Positions 48,997 through 59,199 of a stretch of DNA of 64,000 nucleotides are shown here, piece after piece. Position numbers and translations under genes: made by a program. The stretch is from JANJUO01 sp942492935. GTDB taxonomy: Bacteria > Bacteroidota > Ignavibacteria > Kapaibacteriales > UBA2268. The notes beneath the pieces were generated by a model. That model had not been told where the DNA came from. It did not search any database and saw only the letters and a program-made list of their open reading frames with translations. Position 1 is the first letter of the stretch; each line of letters begins with the position of its first letter. Location: NCBI GenBank assembly GCA_942492935.1, contig OW818654.1, positions 496,001-560,000 on the forward strand, read 5' to 3'.

Positions 48997-50463
48997 ATGA
49001 TTCAGAATAAAATAGCTTTTGAAGGTATAACTTATGATGATGTTTTGCTGATACCTGCTTATTCAGAGGTATTGCCACGTGAAACAGATATTAGAACTCG
49101 TCTTACCAAAAATATTTCTTTGAATATTCCATTTATTTCTGCCGCAATGGATACCGTTACGGAAGCAAATATGGCAATTGCTCTTGCGAGAGTTGGCGGT
49201 ATTGGAGTTATCCATAAGAATATGTCAATTCAAAAACAAGCGCAGGAAGTTGATAAAGTAAAACGTTCAGAAAGTGGTATGATTAAAAATCCTATTACTT
49301 TAACTTCGGATAAAAATGTTGCTGATGCACTTCTTTTGATGAACCGTTATCACATTTCAGGGATTCCTGTAGTTGATGAAAACAATAAACTAATCGGCAT
49401 TATAACAAATCGTGATTTAAGATTCAAACCTAATCCGAATGAATTAATTGCCGATGTTATGACTACATCAAATCTTATTACTGTTCCGGTTGGCTCTACT
49501 TTGGAGTCTGCCGAAAAAGTATTGCAAGACCAAAGAATAGAGAAATTACCTGTTGTAGATGATAATTTTATTTTAAAAGGTTTGATTACTTTTAAAGATA
49601 TTCAAAAGAAAAAACAATATCCAAATTCTTGCAAAGATGATAGTGGAAGATTAAGAGCTGCTGCTGCGATAGGTGTATCGGGCGAAACATTTGAAAGATT
49701 GGAAGCTTTGGTTGAAGTTGGTGTAGATGTGGTATTTGTTGATACTGCTCACGGTCATTCACGTGGAGTAATAGAAACAGTAAAGAAAATTAAGACTTTA
49801 TATCCTTCTTTGGCAGTTGTTGCAGGAAATATAGCAACAAGCGAAGCAGCATTATCATTGATTGAAGCAGGTGCCGATTGTCTTAAAGTTGGAATTGGTC
49901 CCGGTTCAATTTGCACTACAAGAATAATTGCAGGTGTAGGTGTTCCTCAGTTATCAGCAATAATGAATGTAAGTCAAGTAGCATCTAAATATGATATTCC
50001 AATAATAGCTGACGGTGGTGTTAAGCAAACAGGTGATGTTGCTAAAGCATTTGCCGCTGGTGCTGATTCTGTGATGCTTGGCAATATATTTGCAGGACAC
50101 GAAGAAAGTCCAGGCGAGAAAATCATATACGAGAGAAGAGCATATAAAGTCTATCGCGGAATGGGTTCTATTGGTGCTATGGGGCAAGGTTCGGCTGATA
50201 GATATTTCCAAGATGTTGAAGATGAAATTTCAAAATATGTTCCTGAAGGTATAGAAGGAAGAGTTCCATTTAAAGGCAATTTAGATGAAACAATTTATCA
50301 ATTAACTGGTGGTTTAAGGTCTTCGATGGGGTATTGTGGTTGCAAAAATATACAGGAAATGAAAGCAAACGCAAGATTTAACAGAATCACAAATGCGGGC
50401 TTAAGAGAATCACATCCTCATAATGTGAATATTACTAAAGAATCACCAAATTACTTTGTTTAA
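48997..50463 (+). CDS. guaB: Inosine-5'-monophosphate dehydrogenase
   Basis: 488 residues; oxidises IMP to XMP with NAD+, the committed step of guanine nucleotide synthesis. The TIM barrel is interrupted by two CBS domains (about 95-215: 'MNRYHISGIPVVDENNKLIG' and 'LQDQRIEKLPVVDDNFIL'). The catalytic Cys is in 'GIGPGSICTTRIIAGVG' and the flap contains 'YRGMGSIGAMG'. Full length; 94 bases after atpC and 19 bases before the peptidase gene. Confidence 0.97.
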   Translation: MIQNKIAFEGITYDDVLLIPAYSEVLPRETDIRTRLTKNISLNIPFISAAMDTVTEANMAIALARVGGIGVIHKNMSIQKQAQEVDKVKRSESGMIKNPITLTSDKNVADALLLMNRYHISGIPVVDENNKLIGIITNRDLRFKPNPNELIADVMTTSNLITVPVGSTLESAEKVLQDQRIEKLPVVDDNFILKGLITFKDIQKKKQYPNSCKDDSGRLRAAAAIGVSGETFERLEALVEVGVDVVFVDTAHGHSRGVIETVKKIKTLYPSLAVVAGNIATSEAALSLIEAGADCLKVGIGPGSICTTRIIAGVGVPQLSAIMNVSQVASKYDIPIIADGGVKQTGDVAKAFAAGADSVMLGNIFAGHEESPGEKIIYERRAYKVYRGMGSIGAMGQGSADRYFQDVEDEISKYVPEGIEGRVPFKGNLDETIYQLTGGLRSSMGYCGCKNIQEMKANARFNRITNAGLRESHPHNVNITKESPNYFV

Positions 50464-50482
50464 TTAATTAAAGTTTGAGTTT

Positions 50483-51616
50483 ATGGCAAAACAAAATACA
50501 CCAGCTGAAGTTGAGAGTAAGTACCCGAAAATGATTGACAAACGGCTCGAGCAAATGAGATTTTCTTTCGTAGATGAGCATAAGGTTGAGGCAATTGCTA
50601 TAACTTTTATGCCTAATATCAGATATTTAACAAATTTTTCGGGTTCATCTGCTATATTATATATATTAGAAAATGAAATTCATTTTGTAACTGATGATAG
50701 ATATGAAGAGCAAATCAAAGATGAACTTTATGACTTGCCAAATATGACAATTCATATTACCAGACATCCTTGGGAATATATGGTAGAGAATGAATTGTTT
50801 TCAAAAATTGATTCCATGGGTTTTGAAGCTGATTGGATGCCTTATTCCGAAGCTGTCGAAATTCGTAATAAAATTAGACCGATTAAATTCAAACCAGCTA
50901 CAAATCTTGTTACAAGATTCACTCAACCTAAAGATATTGATGAATTGAACTATTTCAAACAATCTATCAAAATTACTGAAGATACATATACTAAAATGCT
51001 TGAAATTTTAAAGCCGGGTATGTCGGAGAAAGAAATTGCGATGGAATTGTCCTATCATGCCAGAATGTTGGGTTCAGAAGGGGAACCTTCAGAAATAGTT
51101 GTTATCAGCGGACCTCGTTGTTCTGTTGTTAATGGCGCCCCGAGCGATAGAAGAGTCAAAAAGAATGACCTTATAATTATTGATTTTGGGTCAAGGGTTA
51201 ATGGATTTGGCAGTGATATGTCAAGAACATTCAAACTTGGTGCAGTTTCAAAAGACCAAAAAATCATGTATAGCATTTTAAGAGAAGCTCAGAAATTAGC
51301 TATCAAATCTGTAAGACCTGGTATGAATGGAAGACATCTTGATAGTATTGCAAGAAATTTCATCAAGAAAAGTGGTTATGGCGAATACTTCAAGCATGAT
51401 TTAGGTCATGGAGTAGGGCTTCGTTCCATTGAAGAGCCATTGATTACACCTCGTTCTGATAGTTATATGATTCCAGAAGAATGTATCATTGGTATTGAAC
51501 CCGGTATTTACATTCCTGATAAATATGGCATGAGAGTAGAAGAAGTAGTGCTTGTTACAAAATCAGGCGGAGAAGTTATATCTCACGCACCTGACCAAAT
51601 TGAAGTTATCGCTTAA
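50483..51616 (+). CDS. M24-family Xaa-Pro aminopeptidase
   Basis: 377 residues. The N-terminal creatinase-like domain ('MPNIRYLTNFSGSSAILYI') is followed by the pita-bread catalytic domain. The dimetal ligands can be read: Asp in 'IIDFGSRVNGFGSDMSRTF' (two Asp), His in 'HDLGHGVGL', Glu in 'GIEPGIYIP' and Glu in 'MRVEEVVLV'. It removes an N-terminal residue before proline in the cytosol. It probably shares a transcript with guaB. Confidence 0.93.
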   Translation: MAKQNTPAEVESKYPKMIDKRLEQMRFSFVDEHKVEAIAITFMPNIRYLTNFSGSSAILYILENEIHFVTDDRYEEQIKDELYDLPNMTIHITRHPWEYMVENELFSKIDSMGFEADWMPYSEAVEIRNKIRPIKFKPATNLVTRFTQPKDIDELNYFKQSIKITEDTYTKMLEILKPGMSEKEIAMELSYHARMLGSEGEPSEIVVISGPRCSVVNGAPSDRRVKKNDLIIIDFGSRVNGFGSDMSRTFKLGAVSKDQKIMYSILREAQKLAIKSVRPGMNGRHLDSIARNFIKKSGYGEYFKHDLGHGVGLRSIEEPLITPRSDSYMIPEECIIGIEPGIYIPDKYGMRVEEVVLVTKSGGEVISHAPDQIEVIA

Positions 51617-51642
51617 TTTTTTTGATAGTTACGGTATAAAAA

Positions 51643-52917
51643 TTGGATTCTGATATAATCATTAAGGAAAATAATGCGTTAGTTATAGCGTATTATTTTC
51701 CTCCTATGGGCTTAAGTGGTGTACAACGGACACTCAAATTTGTGAAGTATTTGACGCATTTTGGTTGGAATCCGATTGTCTTAACTTCAAATAGTAATGA
51801 CTATTATGCTTATGATAATTACCTTACCGCTGAACTTGAAAGTTTAAATATTACAGTTCTTAAAGCTGGTAAAGAAGTCAAAGAAAATTTCAAGCCGAAA
51901 AAATTTCCTTCATATTTCACTCAAAAAATTGGAAGAGCGGTTCTTCAATCAATATATTTGCCTGATTCGAAAATTGGCTGGAAAAAATATGCTGTTGAAA
52001 AGGCAAAATTTCTATTTGAAAAGTATAAAATAAATGTGATTTTTTCAACCGCACCACCATATACAGATTTTTTGGTAGCAAAAGAACTATCTGAAATGTA
52101 TTCTGTTCCATTTGTGATTGATTATAGAGATGTTTGGGTAGATAATTCTTTCAATTTCTATCCTACGCCATTTCATAAAAGCTATCATATTAAACTTGAA
52201 AAAGACGTTTTAACTTGTGCTTCAAAAATAATAGTTACCACCCGACATTCAAAAGAAACTATTCTTAAGCGTTACCGTTTTTTGTCGCATAATGATGTTG
52301 TTATCATTCCGCATGGTTATGATATTGAAGATTTTGAAGATAAACATTTCGTTCCAGATAGAAATAGATTTGTAATTACACATTCGGGATTGTTCCAAGA
52401 TAATCGCACACCAAAATACTTTTTGAAAGCGTTATCTAATTTCTTAAAAAAGAATAGTGAAGCAAAGAATAAAATAACGGCTAAATTTGTCGGTTTAATG
52501 AGAAAAGGGCATCTGAAATACATAAAGAAATATGGCTTAACTGAGAATGTTGAAATACTTGGTTTTAAAAATCATTCTGAAACAATAGATGAACTAATTA
52601 CTTCCGATGTACTTTGGTTGATGATGTTTGATGTAGATAGGTCGCCGGGGAAATTATATGAATATATTGGAGCGAAAAAGCCAATTTTAATATCATCTCC
52701 AGATGGCAATATGCGACAAACTGCTTTGGATACAAAAGCAGCAATTGCAACAGAGCCAAAGGATGTTGCAGAAATTGAAGCTGCTATTGCAAAATTATAC
52801 TCACAGTGGCAATCAGGGAATCTGCCAAAACCAGATAAAAACTATGCAAGTTTATTCGATAGAAAAAAACTCACTCACGAACTCTCAAGAGAACTTTCAT
52901 TAGCAGCTATTTATTAA
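51643..52917 (+). CDS. Glycosyltransferase (GT4-like, GT-B fold)
   Basis: 424 residues, starting at a TTG 27 bases after the peptidase stop; no ATG is available before the conserved 'YYFPPMGLSGVQRTLKFVKYL' (shortened), the acceptor-domain start of this family. The second domain carries 'ITHSGLFQDNRTPKYFLKAL', 'FVGLMRKGHLKYIKK' and 'SPGKLYEYIGAKKPIL', the nucleotide-sugar binding region with its Glu. It probably adds a sugar to a surface glycan. No other glycan genes adjoin it. Confidence 0.87.
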   Translation: MDSDIIIKENNALVIAYYFPPMGLSGVQRTLKFVKYLTHFGWNPIVLTSNSNDYYAYDNYLTAELESLNITVLKAGKEVKENFKPKKFPSYFTQKIGRAVLQSIYLPDSKIGWKKYAVEKAKFLFEKYKINVIFSTAPPYTDFLVAKELSEMYSVPFVIDYRDVWVDNSFNFYPTPFHKSYHIKLEKDVLTCASKIIVTTRHSKETILKRYRFLSHNDVVIIPHGYDIEDFEDKHFVPDRNRFVITHSGLFQDNRTPKYFLKALSNFLKKNSEAKNKITAKFVGLMRKGHLKYIKKYGLTENVEILGFKNHSETIDELITSDVLWLMMFDVDRSPGKLYEYIGAKKPILISSPDGNMRQTALDTKAAIATEPKDVAEIEAAIAKLYSQWQSGNLPKPDKNYASLFDRKKLTHELSRELSLAAIY

Positions 52918-52992
52918 AATAAATCAAAATTTTTCAATGTGATTATATTTTGAACTTCTCAGCCGAAATCAATAATTCATAATTGATTACAT

Positions 52993-55866
52993 TTAACCCT
53001 GCACATTCAGCATAAATATTGATTTATTAGTTTCATTGCTGAAAACTACAAAATAATTGCCTATTGCAAGTTTTGAAATGTCAATTTTATGAATGTAGTA
53101 ACCACTATTAAAACTTTGATTTTCAAAAATAGTGGTGATTCTCTTGCCATTTATATCATAAATTTCAAGTTTTGCTTGACTTGTATTATTTGTTCCAAAT
53201 AATATTGCTACTTCATCACAGCTTGCAGGATTAGGATAAATACTTTGAATGACAGCTGATTTTGGATTAGATACAAAATCACCAGAAATATTCAAATATT
53301 TTTCCGTTGCTTCTTTTGAAGCTAAAAAAGATTTATCTAATTCACTTTTGCTATTTCCGCTGAAAATTGTAAATATAATGCGTGTTGTATCGCTTTTTCT
53401 CATTGTCAATGGACCAGCACTTATTACCATAGATGCGTCTGTACTATTACTAATTTTTCGCTTTATGCCATTAGTCATCATCATCCATTTTTCATTTTTT
53501 GTGAAGCTATCATAAATTCCCGGATTTTCAACAGTAGTGCCATCATTGTCTATACCGAAAAAATTATTATTACAATTTGATAAAATTGCAACCCCTGCAA
53601 AAGGTAATTCGTTTGATTGCATATTCCATACGTAACCATAATTCATTGCACTGTCCCAAACAGCTTGATTATCCGCTCCAGAAGGTCCAATATCCCAATC
53701 AAAAAATAGACCTGCGAATAATGAATCAATGAAAAAATCATTTTTATTAATTAAATCATATTGCAAAATTATAAAATCAGAGTATTCTGCTTGATTAAAT
53801 TGAAAAACTCTTTGAACTACTTGAATATTTGGAGATGATGTATCAAATTTAGTAGAAAAGCCTGTAAATAATTCTTGCTGGGCTATTTGTCCGGGATTTT
53901 CTGAACGAATTATATTGTCAAATATAAATTCTTTATTATTTCCAAATGAATATGAACCTCTCGTTACATCAGCAAGTTTTGATTCAGAAATACCGATAAG
54001 CAAGCCGCCTTCAAATAATATATTTGAACCATTTTTATATGCGAATCCTTGTCCTTGAGAATTATCTGGAAAATCATTGTAACCAATATTGCCTTGACTT
54101 GTAATAGTTGTTTTAATGTTATTTGCAGAAATTGTTCTATATGATGGGTTCACAATCAAATTTACTAATGAATAAATTTTATATCCGCTGTCATCAGAAA
54201 TTTCAATTTCCAATTGCAAATTATAATTGCTTTCAAGTACCGCTGGTAATCGAAATGATATTGGCTTTTCAATATATTTTTCTTCATCTTCTTTGAAATT
54301 TCCTGCATCAACAACCTTAGTTAATAATTCTAAATTAAATATATTTGGATTTCTTGCAGTTATTTTGATATTATTTATTGGATTTAGATAGTTTTTTAGT
54401 GTGAAATTAATATAAATAATTTCATTTGCTTCGTATACATCATTGTCGTTTTCATCTGTAATTTTGTAATTTTTAATTGAAATAGAACGAGGATTATTAT
54501 CTGTAAGTGCTTTATAAGCATTAACTCTACCTGTTCCGAGAGAACCCTTGTAATTAGTATTCAAAGAATCAATATTATCAGCAGTTGCTTTAATTAATTC
54601 AATCAATTTTAAATTATTATAATCGGAGCGTTTCTTTTTTGCCATTGCTGCAATTCCAGCAACAACAGGTGATGCCATCGAAGTTCCATCCCAAGCCGTA
54701 TATGAAGAAATTGGAATAGTGGAATAAATCGAAGTTCCCGGTGCAGCTACATCAACAGTATGATGATAATTTGAAAAAGTCGCCTTGGTATCGTCCCAAT
54801 ATACTGCCGCAACAGACAATACTCCATCATATCCAGCGGGATAAAATGCCGTGTTACTATTCTCGTTTCCCGCTGCCGCCACGATAACACAACCCAATTG
54901 CACTACTTGATTAATAATATCTTGCTCAGATTGTGAAAAACCAGAACTTCCCCAAGAGCAATTAATAATATCTGCTCCCATAGTTGCCGCATAAAGCAAT
55001 CCTTTGTAACTATTGACAAGTGAAGTGCTAAATTGATTATCATAAGCAATTTTTACAGGCATAATTTTTGAAGTAAATGACACACCTGCAATTCCTTCAA
55101 TATTATCAGCAACTGCCGCTGCAATACCAGACACATGAGTACCATGAGCATGCCCTGGTCTTGGGTCATTATCACCTAAGGATTGATTGTCCTCACCACC
55201 AAAATCCCAGCCAAGCCAATCATCAACAAAACCATTTCCATCATCATCAATACCGTTAGTTTGCTTGTCATTTCCATTGTTGTCCAAACCACTTTCGTCT
55301 GGATTAATATATATATTTGCTTCAAGGTCAGGGTGTTTGTACCAAACACCTGTATCAACAACTGCTATAATTATCGGTTTTCCTGTAGTATCCATCGAAT
55401 CCCATGCAATATGTGTAAATGTTTGCCATATATAATGTTGCATATAGTAAGATGTATCATTTGGCTTATAATTAATTTTATGGATGTACATTGGTTCAGC
55501 ATATTCAATTCCATCTAATTGAGAGATTTTTTTTGATAGAATTACTGGATTAGCATTGCTTTCGTAATTAATAATTGCAATTCTTTCTATTCCAAAGTTG
55601 TTTTTTTGATTATTAAGAATAAGCATATTATTATTTAATTTTCTATTCATACTCTTCAATAAATCATCAGTAATAAATGGCTTAGAACTATGCTTACCAA
55701 TATATTTTTTTAAAAAGCTAATTTCTCCAGCTCGATTTGATGAGTTCCAATTTTTATGTAATTCACTTTCGGATTTGAATTTAATTACCAATACAGAATC
55801 AAAATACTCTGCTGAAAAAACATTTATACTAAAGACAGTCAAGATTACCAAAATAATTAATTTCAT
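52993..55866 (-). CDS. Secreted subtilase with type IX-like sorting domain
   Basis: 957 residues with a signal peptide (1-18). A pro-region of the 'FGIERIAIINYE' type (about 20-140) precedes the S8 catalytic domain (about 150-460). The triad is complete: Asp in 'IIIAVVDTGVWYKHPDL', His in 'HAHGTHVSGIAAA' and Ser in 'GTSMASPVVAGIAAM', with the oxyanion Asn in 'AAAGNENSN'. Near the first catalytic motif lies an Asp/Asn-rich stretch ('GIDDDGNGFVDDWLG') that looks calcium-binding. The last 85 residues ('SIYPNPASCDEVAILF' to 'NYFVVFSN') form the sorting domain. A broad-specificity extracellular protease is likely. Confidence 0.92.
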   Translation of the reverse strand: MKLIILVILTVFSINVFSAEYFDSVLVIKFKSESELHKNWNSSNRAGEISFLKKYIGKHSSKPFITDDLLKSMNRKLNNNMLILNNQKNNFGIERIAIINYESNANPVILSKKISQLDGIEYAEPMYIHKINYKPNDTSYYMQHYIWQTFTHIAWDSMDTTGKPIIIAVVDTGVWYKHPDLEANIYINPDESGLDNNGNDKQTNGIDDDGNGFVDDWLGWDFGGEDNQSLGDNDPRPGHAHGTHVSGIAAAVADNIEGIAGVSFTSKIMPVKIAYDNQFSTSLVNSYKGLLYAATMGADIINCSWGSSGFSQSEQDIINQVVQLGCVIVAAAGNENSNTAFYPAGYDGVLSVAAVYWDDTKATFSNYHHTVDVAAPGTSIYSTIPISSYTAWDGTSMASPVVAGIAAMAKKKRSDYNNLKLIELIKATADNIDSLNTNYKGSLGTGRVNAYKALTDNNPRSISIKNYKITDENDNDVYEANEIIYINFTLKNYLNPINNIKITARNPNIFNLELLTKVVDAGNFKEDEEKYIEKPISFRLPAVLESNYNLQLEIEISDDSGYKIYSLVNLIVNPSYRTISANNIKTTITSQGNIGYNDFPDNSQGQGFAYKNGSNILFEGGLLIGISESKLADVTRGSYSFGNNKEFIFDNIIRSENPGQIAQQELFTGFSTKFDTSSPNIQVVQRVFQFNQAEYSDFIILQYDLINKNDFFIDSLFAGLFFDWDIGPSGADNQAVWDSAMNYGYVWNMQSNELPFAGVAILSNCNNNFFGIDNDGTTVENPGIYDSFTKNEKWMMMTNGIKRKISNSTDASMVISAGPLTMRKSDTTRIIFTIFSGNSKSELDKSFLASKEATEKYLNISGDFVSNPKSAVIQSIYPNPASCDEVAILFGTNNTSQAKLEIYDINGKRITTIFENQSFNSGYYIHKIDISKLAIGNYFVVFSNETNKSIFMLNVQG

Positions 55867-56024
55867 ATTTCAAATTCCAATACGCATTTATTCTAAATCA
55901 ATAAAGCAAAATATTATGAAAAATTAAAAACAATTAATATAATAATACGTTTATATGATTCTATTATTTATTTAATAATATGTTTTTATGTTTTATATTC
56001 GTTTTAATTAAATGTAGGAAAATT

Positions 56025-56699
56025 ATGAAAATTATATTGGCAATAGTACTATTCTCATTCGTAAATTTATTCTCTCAAATGGGTAGTACTGCTATTATAA
56101 AAGGAAAAATTATTGACTATTATACAGGAAAGCCAATTTCTACCAATCTTGAATTTAGGGATTCTAAAGGTGCAAAAGTTAAAATTATTTCTAATTCAAT
56201 TTCAGGTTTGTTTGAGCAAGTATTAAAGCCGGGAGAATCGTATAAAGTTATATTTTCTGGTGATAATATTTTGAGAGAAGAAATGGATTATACAATGCCT
56301 GATAGTGGGAAATTTTTTGAAACATCTGTTGAGTGGAAAGCAAAAAAATTGTTGGTCGGTGCTACAATATATAATTATAAACTATTTAATCCTAATAGTG
56401 CAGATGTAACTCAGGAAGGGTTGAATTATTTAAACAATTTAAAAGAAGTCTTGAAGTTTAATAGGGCAATTTCTATTGAATTGTTGATTTGTTCCAAGGA
56501 TTCTTACAAAGGCGAAAAAAATGTATCTCAAAAAAAATATAATGAACTTAACGAACAAAGAATAAATAAAATCGCTTCATTAATTGAAGAATGGAAACGA
56601 GAAAAACAAAGAATATTTATAACTCATTCAAAAGTTGAGTTGCCAAAATCTGTTGATACAGAAATAAAAATTGCTAAAATTGATGAATTATTCAAATAA
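56025..56699 (+). CDS. Exported protein with OmpA-like C-terminal region
   Basis: About 224 residues from the ATG at 56025 (AGGA six bases upstream); an ATG at 55980 would add 15 residues before the signal peptide 'KIILAIVLFSFVNLFSQ'. Residues about 25-95 look like a carboxypeptidase-regulatory/SdrD-B type beta domain ('IKGKIIDYYTGKPISTNLEFRD', shortened). The C-terminal half ('QEGLNYLNNLKEVLKFNRAISIELLI' and 'NELNEQRINKIASLIEEW') resembles an OmpA-type peptidoglycan-binding fold, though key Asp and Arg are not clearly in place. It precedes amn by 14 bases. Confidence 0.65.
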   Translation: MKIILAIVLFSFVNLFSQMGSTAIIKGKIIDYYTGKPISTNLEFRDSKGAKVKIISNSISGLFEQVLKPGESYKVIFSGDNILREEMDYTMPDSGKFFETSVEWKAKKLLVGATIYNYKLFNPNSADVTQEGLNYLNNLKEVLKFNRAISIELLICSKDSYKGEKNVSQKKYNELNEQRINKIASLIEEWKREKQRIFITHSKVELPKSVDTEIKIAKIDELFK

Positions 56700-56713
56700 A
56701 TGAACAGAAAAGT

Positions 56714-57487
56714 ATGGAAACCAAAGATGAAATCGTAAAGAACTGGCTACCAAGATATACTGGTACAGAACTCGAAGAATTTGGAGAATACATACTTCTT
56801 GTTAATTTTAGAAATTATTTAGAAATTTTTGCAAAGAAATTTAATGTTGCTATAAATGGTATTGATAAACCAATGCAAACAGCAACAGCACAGAATATTA
56901 CCTTAATTAATTTCGGAATGGGTAGTCCAATGGCGGCTACAATTATAGACCTGCTTTCTGCTATACATCCCAAAGCTGTACTATTTCTTGGTAAAACTGG
57001 CGGTTTGAAAAAGAAAACACAAATTGGGGATTTAATTCTTCCAATTGCAGCAATTCGAGGTGAAGGAACGAGTAATGATTATTTCCCTCCAGAAGTTCCC
57101 GCTTTACCTTCATTTAAATTACAAAAAGCTGTTTCAACTATAATTACCCATAGCAAACAAGACTATTGGACAGGAACAGTTTATTCAACAAACCGCAGGG
57201 TTTGGGAATACGATGAGGAATTTAAGGAATATTTGAGAAAAATCAGGGTAATGTGTATTGATATGGAAACTGCTACCTTATTCACAGTAGCATTCAAGAA
57301 TGAAATTCCGATTGGTGCATTATTGCTTGTATCTGATAATCCAATGATTCCTGAAGGAGTTAAAACTGATAACTCTGACCTAATAGTAACACAGGAATTT
57401 ACAAAACAACATTTGAACATTGGTATTGATTCGTTACTCGAACTAAGCGGTTCGGGCAACTCAGTAAAACATTTAAGGTTTGATTAA
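56714..57487 (+). CDS. amn: AMP nucleosidase (Bacteroidota type)
   Basis: 257 residues. Splits AMP into adenine and ribose 5-phosphate, a purine salvage and balance reaction. It matches the short AMP nucleosidase of Bacteroidota along its length: 'NWLPRYTGT', 'LINFGMGSPMAATIIDLLSA', 'FLGKTGGLKK', 'AAIRGEGTSNDYFPPEVPALP' (shortened) and 'CIDMETATLFTVAF', where the Met-Glu and following Asp of 'LLVSDNPM' sit in the nucleoside site. The next gene starts two bases after its stop. Confidence 0.95.
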   Translation: METKDEIVKNWLPRYTGTELEEFGEYILLVNFRNYLEIFAKKFNVAINGIDKPMQTATAQNITLINFGMGSPMAATIIDLLSAIHPKAVLFLGKTGGLKKKTQIGDLILPIAAIRGEGTSNDYFPPEVPALPSFKLQKAVSTIITHSKQDYWTGTVYSTNRRVWEYDEEFKEYLRKIRVMCIDMETATLFTVAFKNEIPIGALLLVSDNPMIPEGVKTDNSDLIVTQEFTKQHLNIGIDSLLELSGSGNSVKHLRFD

Positions 57488-57489
57488 TC

Positions 57490-58251
57490 GTGATAATCAC
57501 ATTTAATAATGAATTTTTCAATAACAGTTATGCAAATGATAATGCTTCCTCTGAAGGCAGAATTGAAGTAATTATAGATGCTCTTAATGCTGATAATGAT
57601 ATGCAAATAGTTAATGCATATCCAGCTGATATTGATTTAATAAAAAATGTTCATACAGATAACCATATTGAATCAGTAAAAAATACTACTGCATATAATA
57701 TGGCTTTACTCGCTGCAGGTGTAGCTTGCAAAGCTGCTGACTATGCGATGAATGGCGAACCAGTATTTGCATTGGTTAGACCACCCGGACATCATGCCAA
57801 TAAAAATTTTAGTTGGGGACACTGCTATTTTAATAATATGGCAATTGCATTAACGAAATTGAGAAATGAAAATAGAATTGAATCAGCTTTTATTATTGAT
57901 TTTGATGCTCACACAGGTGATGGCACAATAAACTGCCTCAAAGAATGGGATTCTGCTTATATTTTGAATCCAATGGCTGATACACGCGAAGAGTATTTAA
58001 AAAGAATAGATTCGTATATAGCAGATTTACCACCCGTGGATATAGTGGCAGTTTGTGCAGGGTTTGATTCTTATATTGAAGATGTAGGCAGGAAACTATT
58101 AACATTTGATTTTTATGCAATTGGGAAAAAAATTCAGTTACTTGCAAAAAAACTTGGACATAACCGAAGATTTGGAGTACTTGAAGGTGGATATTACATT
58201 CCAGATTTGGGCAAAAACGTTCTCGCATTTTGTCAAGGACTAAATAATTAA
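57490..58251 (+). CDS. Histone-deacetylase-like zinc amidohydrolase
   Basis: 253 residues, starting with GTG two bases after amn. The HDAC/acetylpolyamine amidohydrolase fold is marked by 'VRPPGHHANKN' (catalytic His pair), 'FIIDFDAHTGDGT' (zinc ligands Asp and His), 'CAGFDSYIEDVGRKLLTFDFY' (shortened; third ligand Asp) and 'LEGGYYIPDLG'. It is shorter than usual (about 300-370), lacking part of the N-terminal region. Bacterial members remove acetyl groups from polyamines or acetyl-lysine proteins. Coupling with amn suggests joint expression only. Confidence 0.88.
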   Translation: MIITFNNEFFNNSYANDNASSEGRIEVIIDALNADNDMQIVNAYPADIDLIKNVHTDNHIESVKNTTAYNMALLAAGVACKAADYAMNGEPVFALVRPPGHHANKNFSWGHCYFNNMAIALTKLRNENRIESAFIIDFDAHTGDGTINCLKEWDSAYILNPMADTREEYLKRIDSYIADLPPVDIVAVCAGFDSYIEDVGRKLLTFDFYAIGKKIQLLAKKLGHNRRFGVLEGGYYIPDLGKNVLAFCQGLNN

Positions 58252-58272
58252 AGAGGGAAGGGATTTTGTTCC

Positions 58273-59199
58273 CTACATATTTTGTGCTTTAGATTCAATC
58301 AATTGGTTAAACATATCAATCTGAATGTATTTCTTGCTGTTTAATTTTATTACTTTATCCTTTGGTTTATAATTCATAATTAATGCTTCAATCATCGGTG
58401 AACGATTTTCTTCTTTTGCTCCAATATGATAAAAATGTTCTTTGTTTAGTTTATAGAATTCCATCCAAATGGTTTCAAGATATTCATTTTTTCGATATTG
58501 ATTGTTATCCCAAGTTGACAGTATAAATTTCGAACCAGAATTTTTCAATAATTCATATAGTTTAATTTCATCATTTTCGTCCCAGCTATCATAATAATCT
58601 ACATGACGACCAATGTAAGGTGGGTCACAATAGATAAAATCATTTATTGATGCTTCATTTATTGTTTCTTCATAAGTTTGGCATTTGAAAATCCAATTGT
58701 TTCTGCTAAATGCTATTTCTAAATATCTAACTTGATTAATAATTTTTGTAATGTATGCTTGTGCAAATCGTTCGGGTTTATGTCCGTAAGGAACATTAAA
58801 TCTTAAATCTTTGTTGAAACGTATCATTCCATTAAAACAAGAGCGATTTAGAAATAAAAAATCAAGTGGATTTTTTTCTTCGTTGAATCTTTTTCTAATA
58901 AAATTATAATGCTCCTGTCCTTTTTCAGCTAATAGTTTTCCTTCTTTTATTAAAAATTGTTTTATAATTAATGAGTTAATTTTTTTGTTTTTGATTTGAT
59001 TGTAAAAATTGATTGTGTGTGGATTAATGTCTGCAAATAATGCATTCTTTTTTGCAAGATTAAATCCTACGACTCCAGAGCCTAAAAAAGGTTCTATCCA
59101 ACGTGTTTCTTCTGATAATTCAATATTTTCTTGTATCCATGGAACTAATTTTGTTTTGATTCCTTGAATTTTTATTGGTGGAACGTGAATTTTATTCAT
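58273..59199 (-). CDS. DNA adenine N6-methyltransferase of an EcoRV-like system
   Basis: About 308 residues. I start it at the ATG at 59199, where GGGGAAG lies seven bases upstream and the start overlaps the endonuclease stop by eight bases. A Dam/DpnM-type alpha-class enzyme: 'IKTKLVPWIQENI', SAM-binding 'IEPFLGSGVVGFN', 'LFADINPH', then the catalytic 'IYCDPPYIGRHVDYYDSW' (DPPY). Paired with an EcoRV-like nuclease, it should methylate an adenine in GATATC to protect the host. The site is inferred from the nuclease. Confidence 0.92.
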   Translation of the reverse strand: MNKIHVPPIKIQGIKTKLVPWIQENIELSEETRWIEPFLGSGVVGFNLAKKNALFADINPHTINFYNQIKNKKINSLIIKQFLIKEGKLLAEKGQEHYNFIRKRFNEEKNPLDFLFLNRSCFNGMIRFNKDLRFNVPYGHKPERFAQAYITKIINQVRYLEIAFSRNNWIFKCQTYEETINEASINDFIYCDPPYIGRHVDYYDSWDENDEIKLYELLKNSGSKFILSTWDNNQYRKNEYLETIWMEFYKLNKEHFYHIGAKEENRSPMIEALIMNYKPKDKVIKLNSKKYIQIDMFNQLIESKAQNM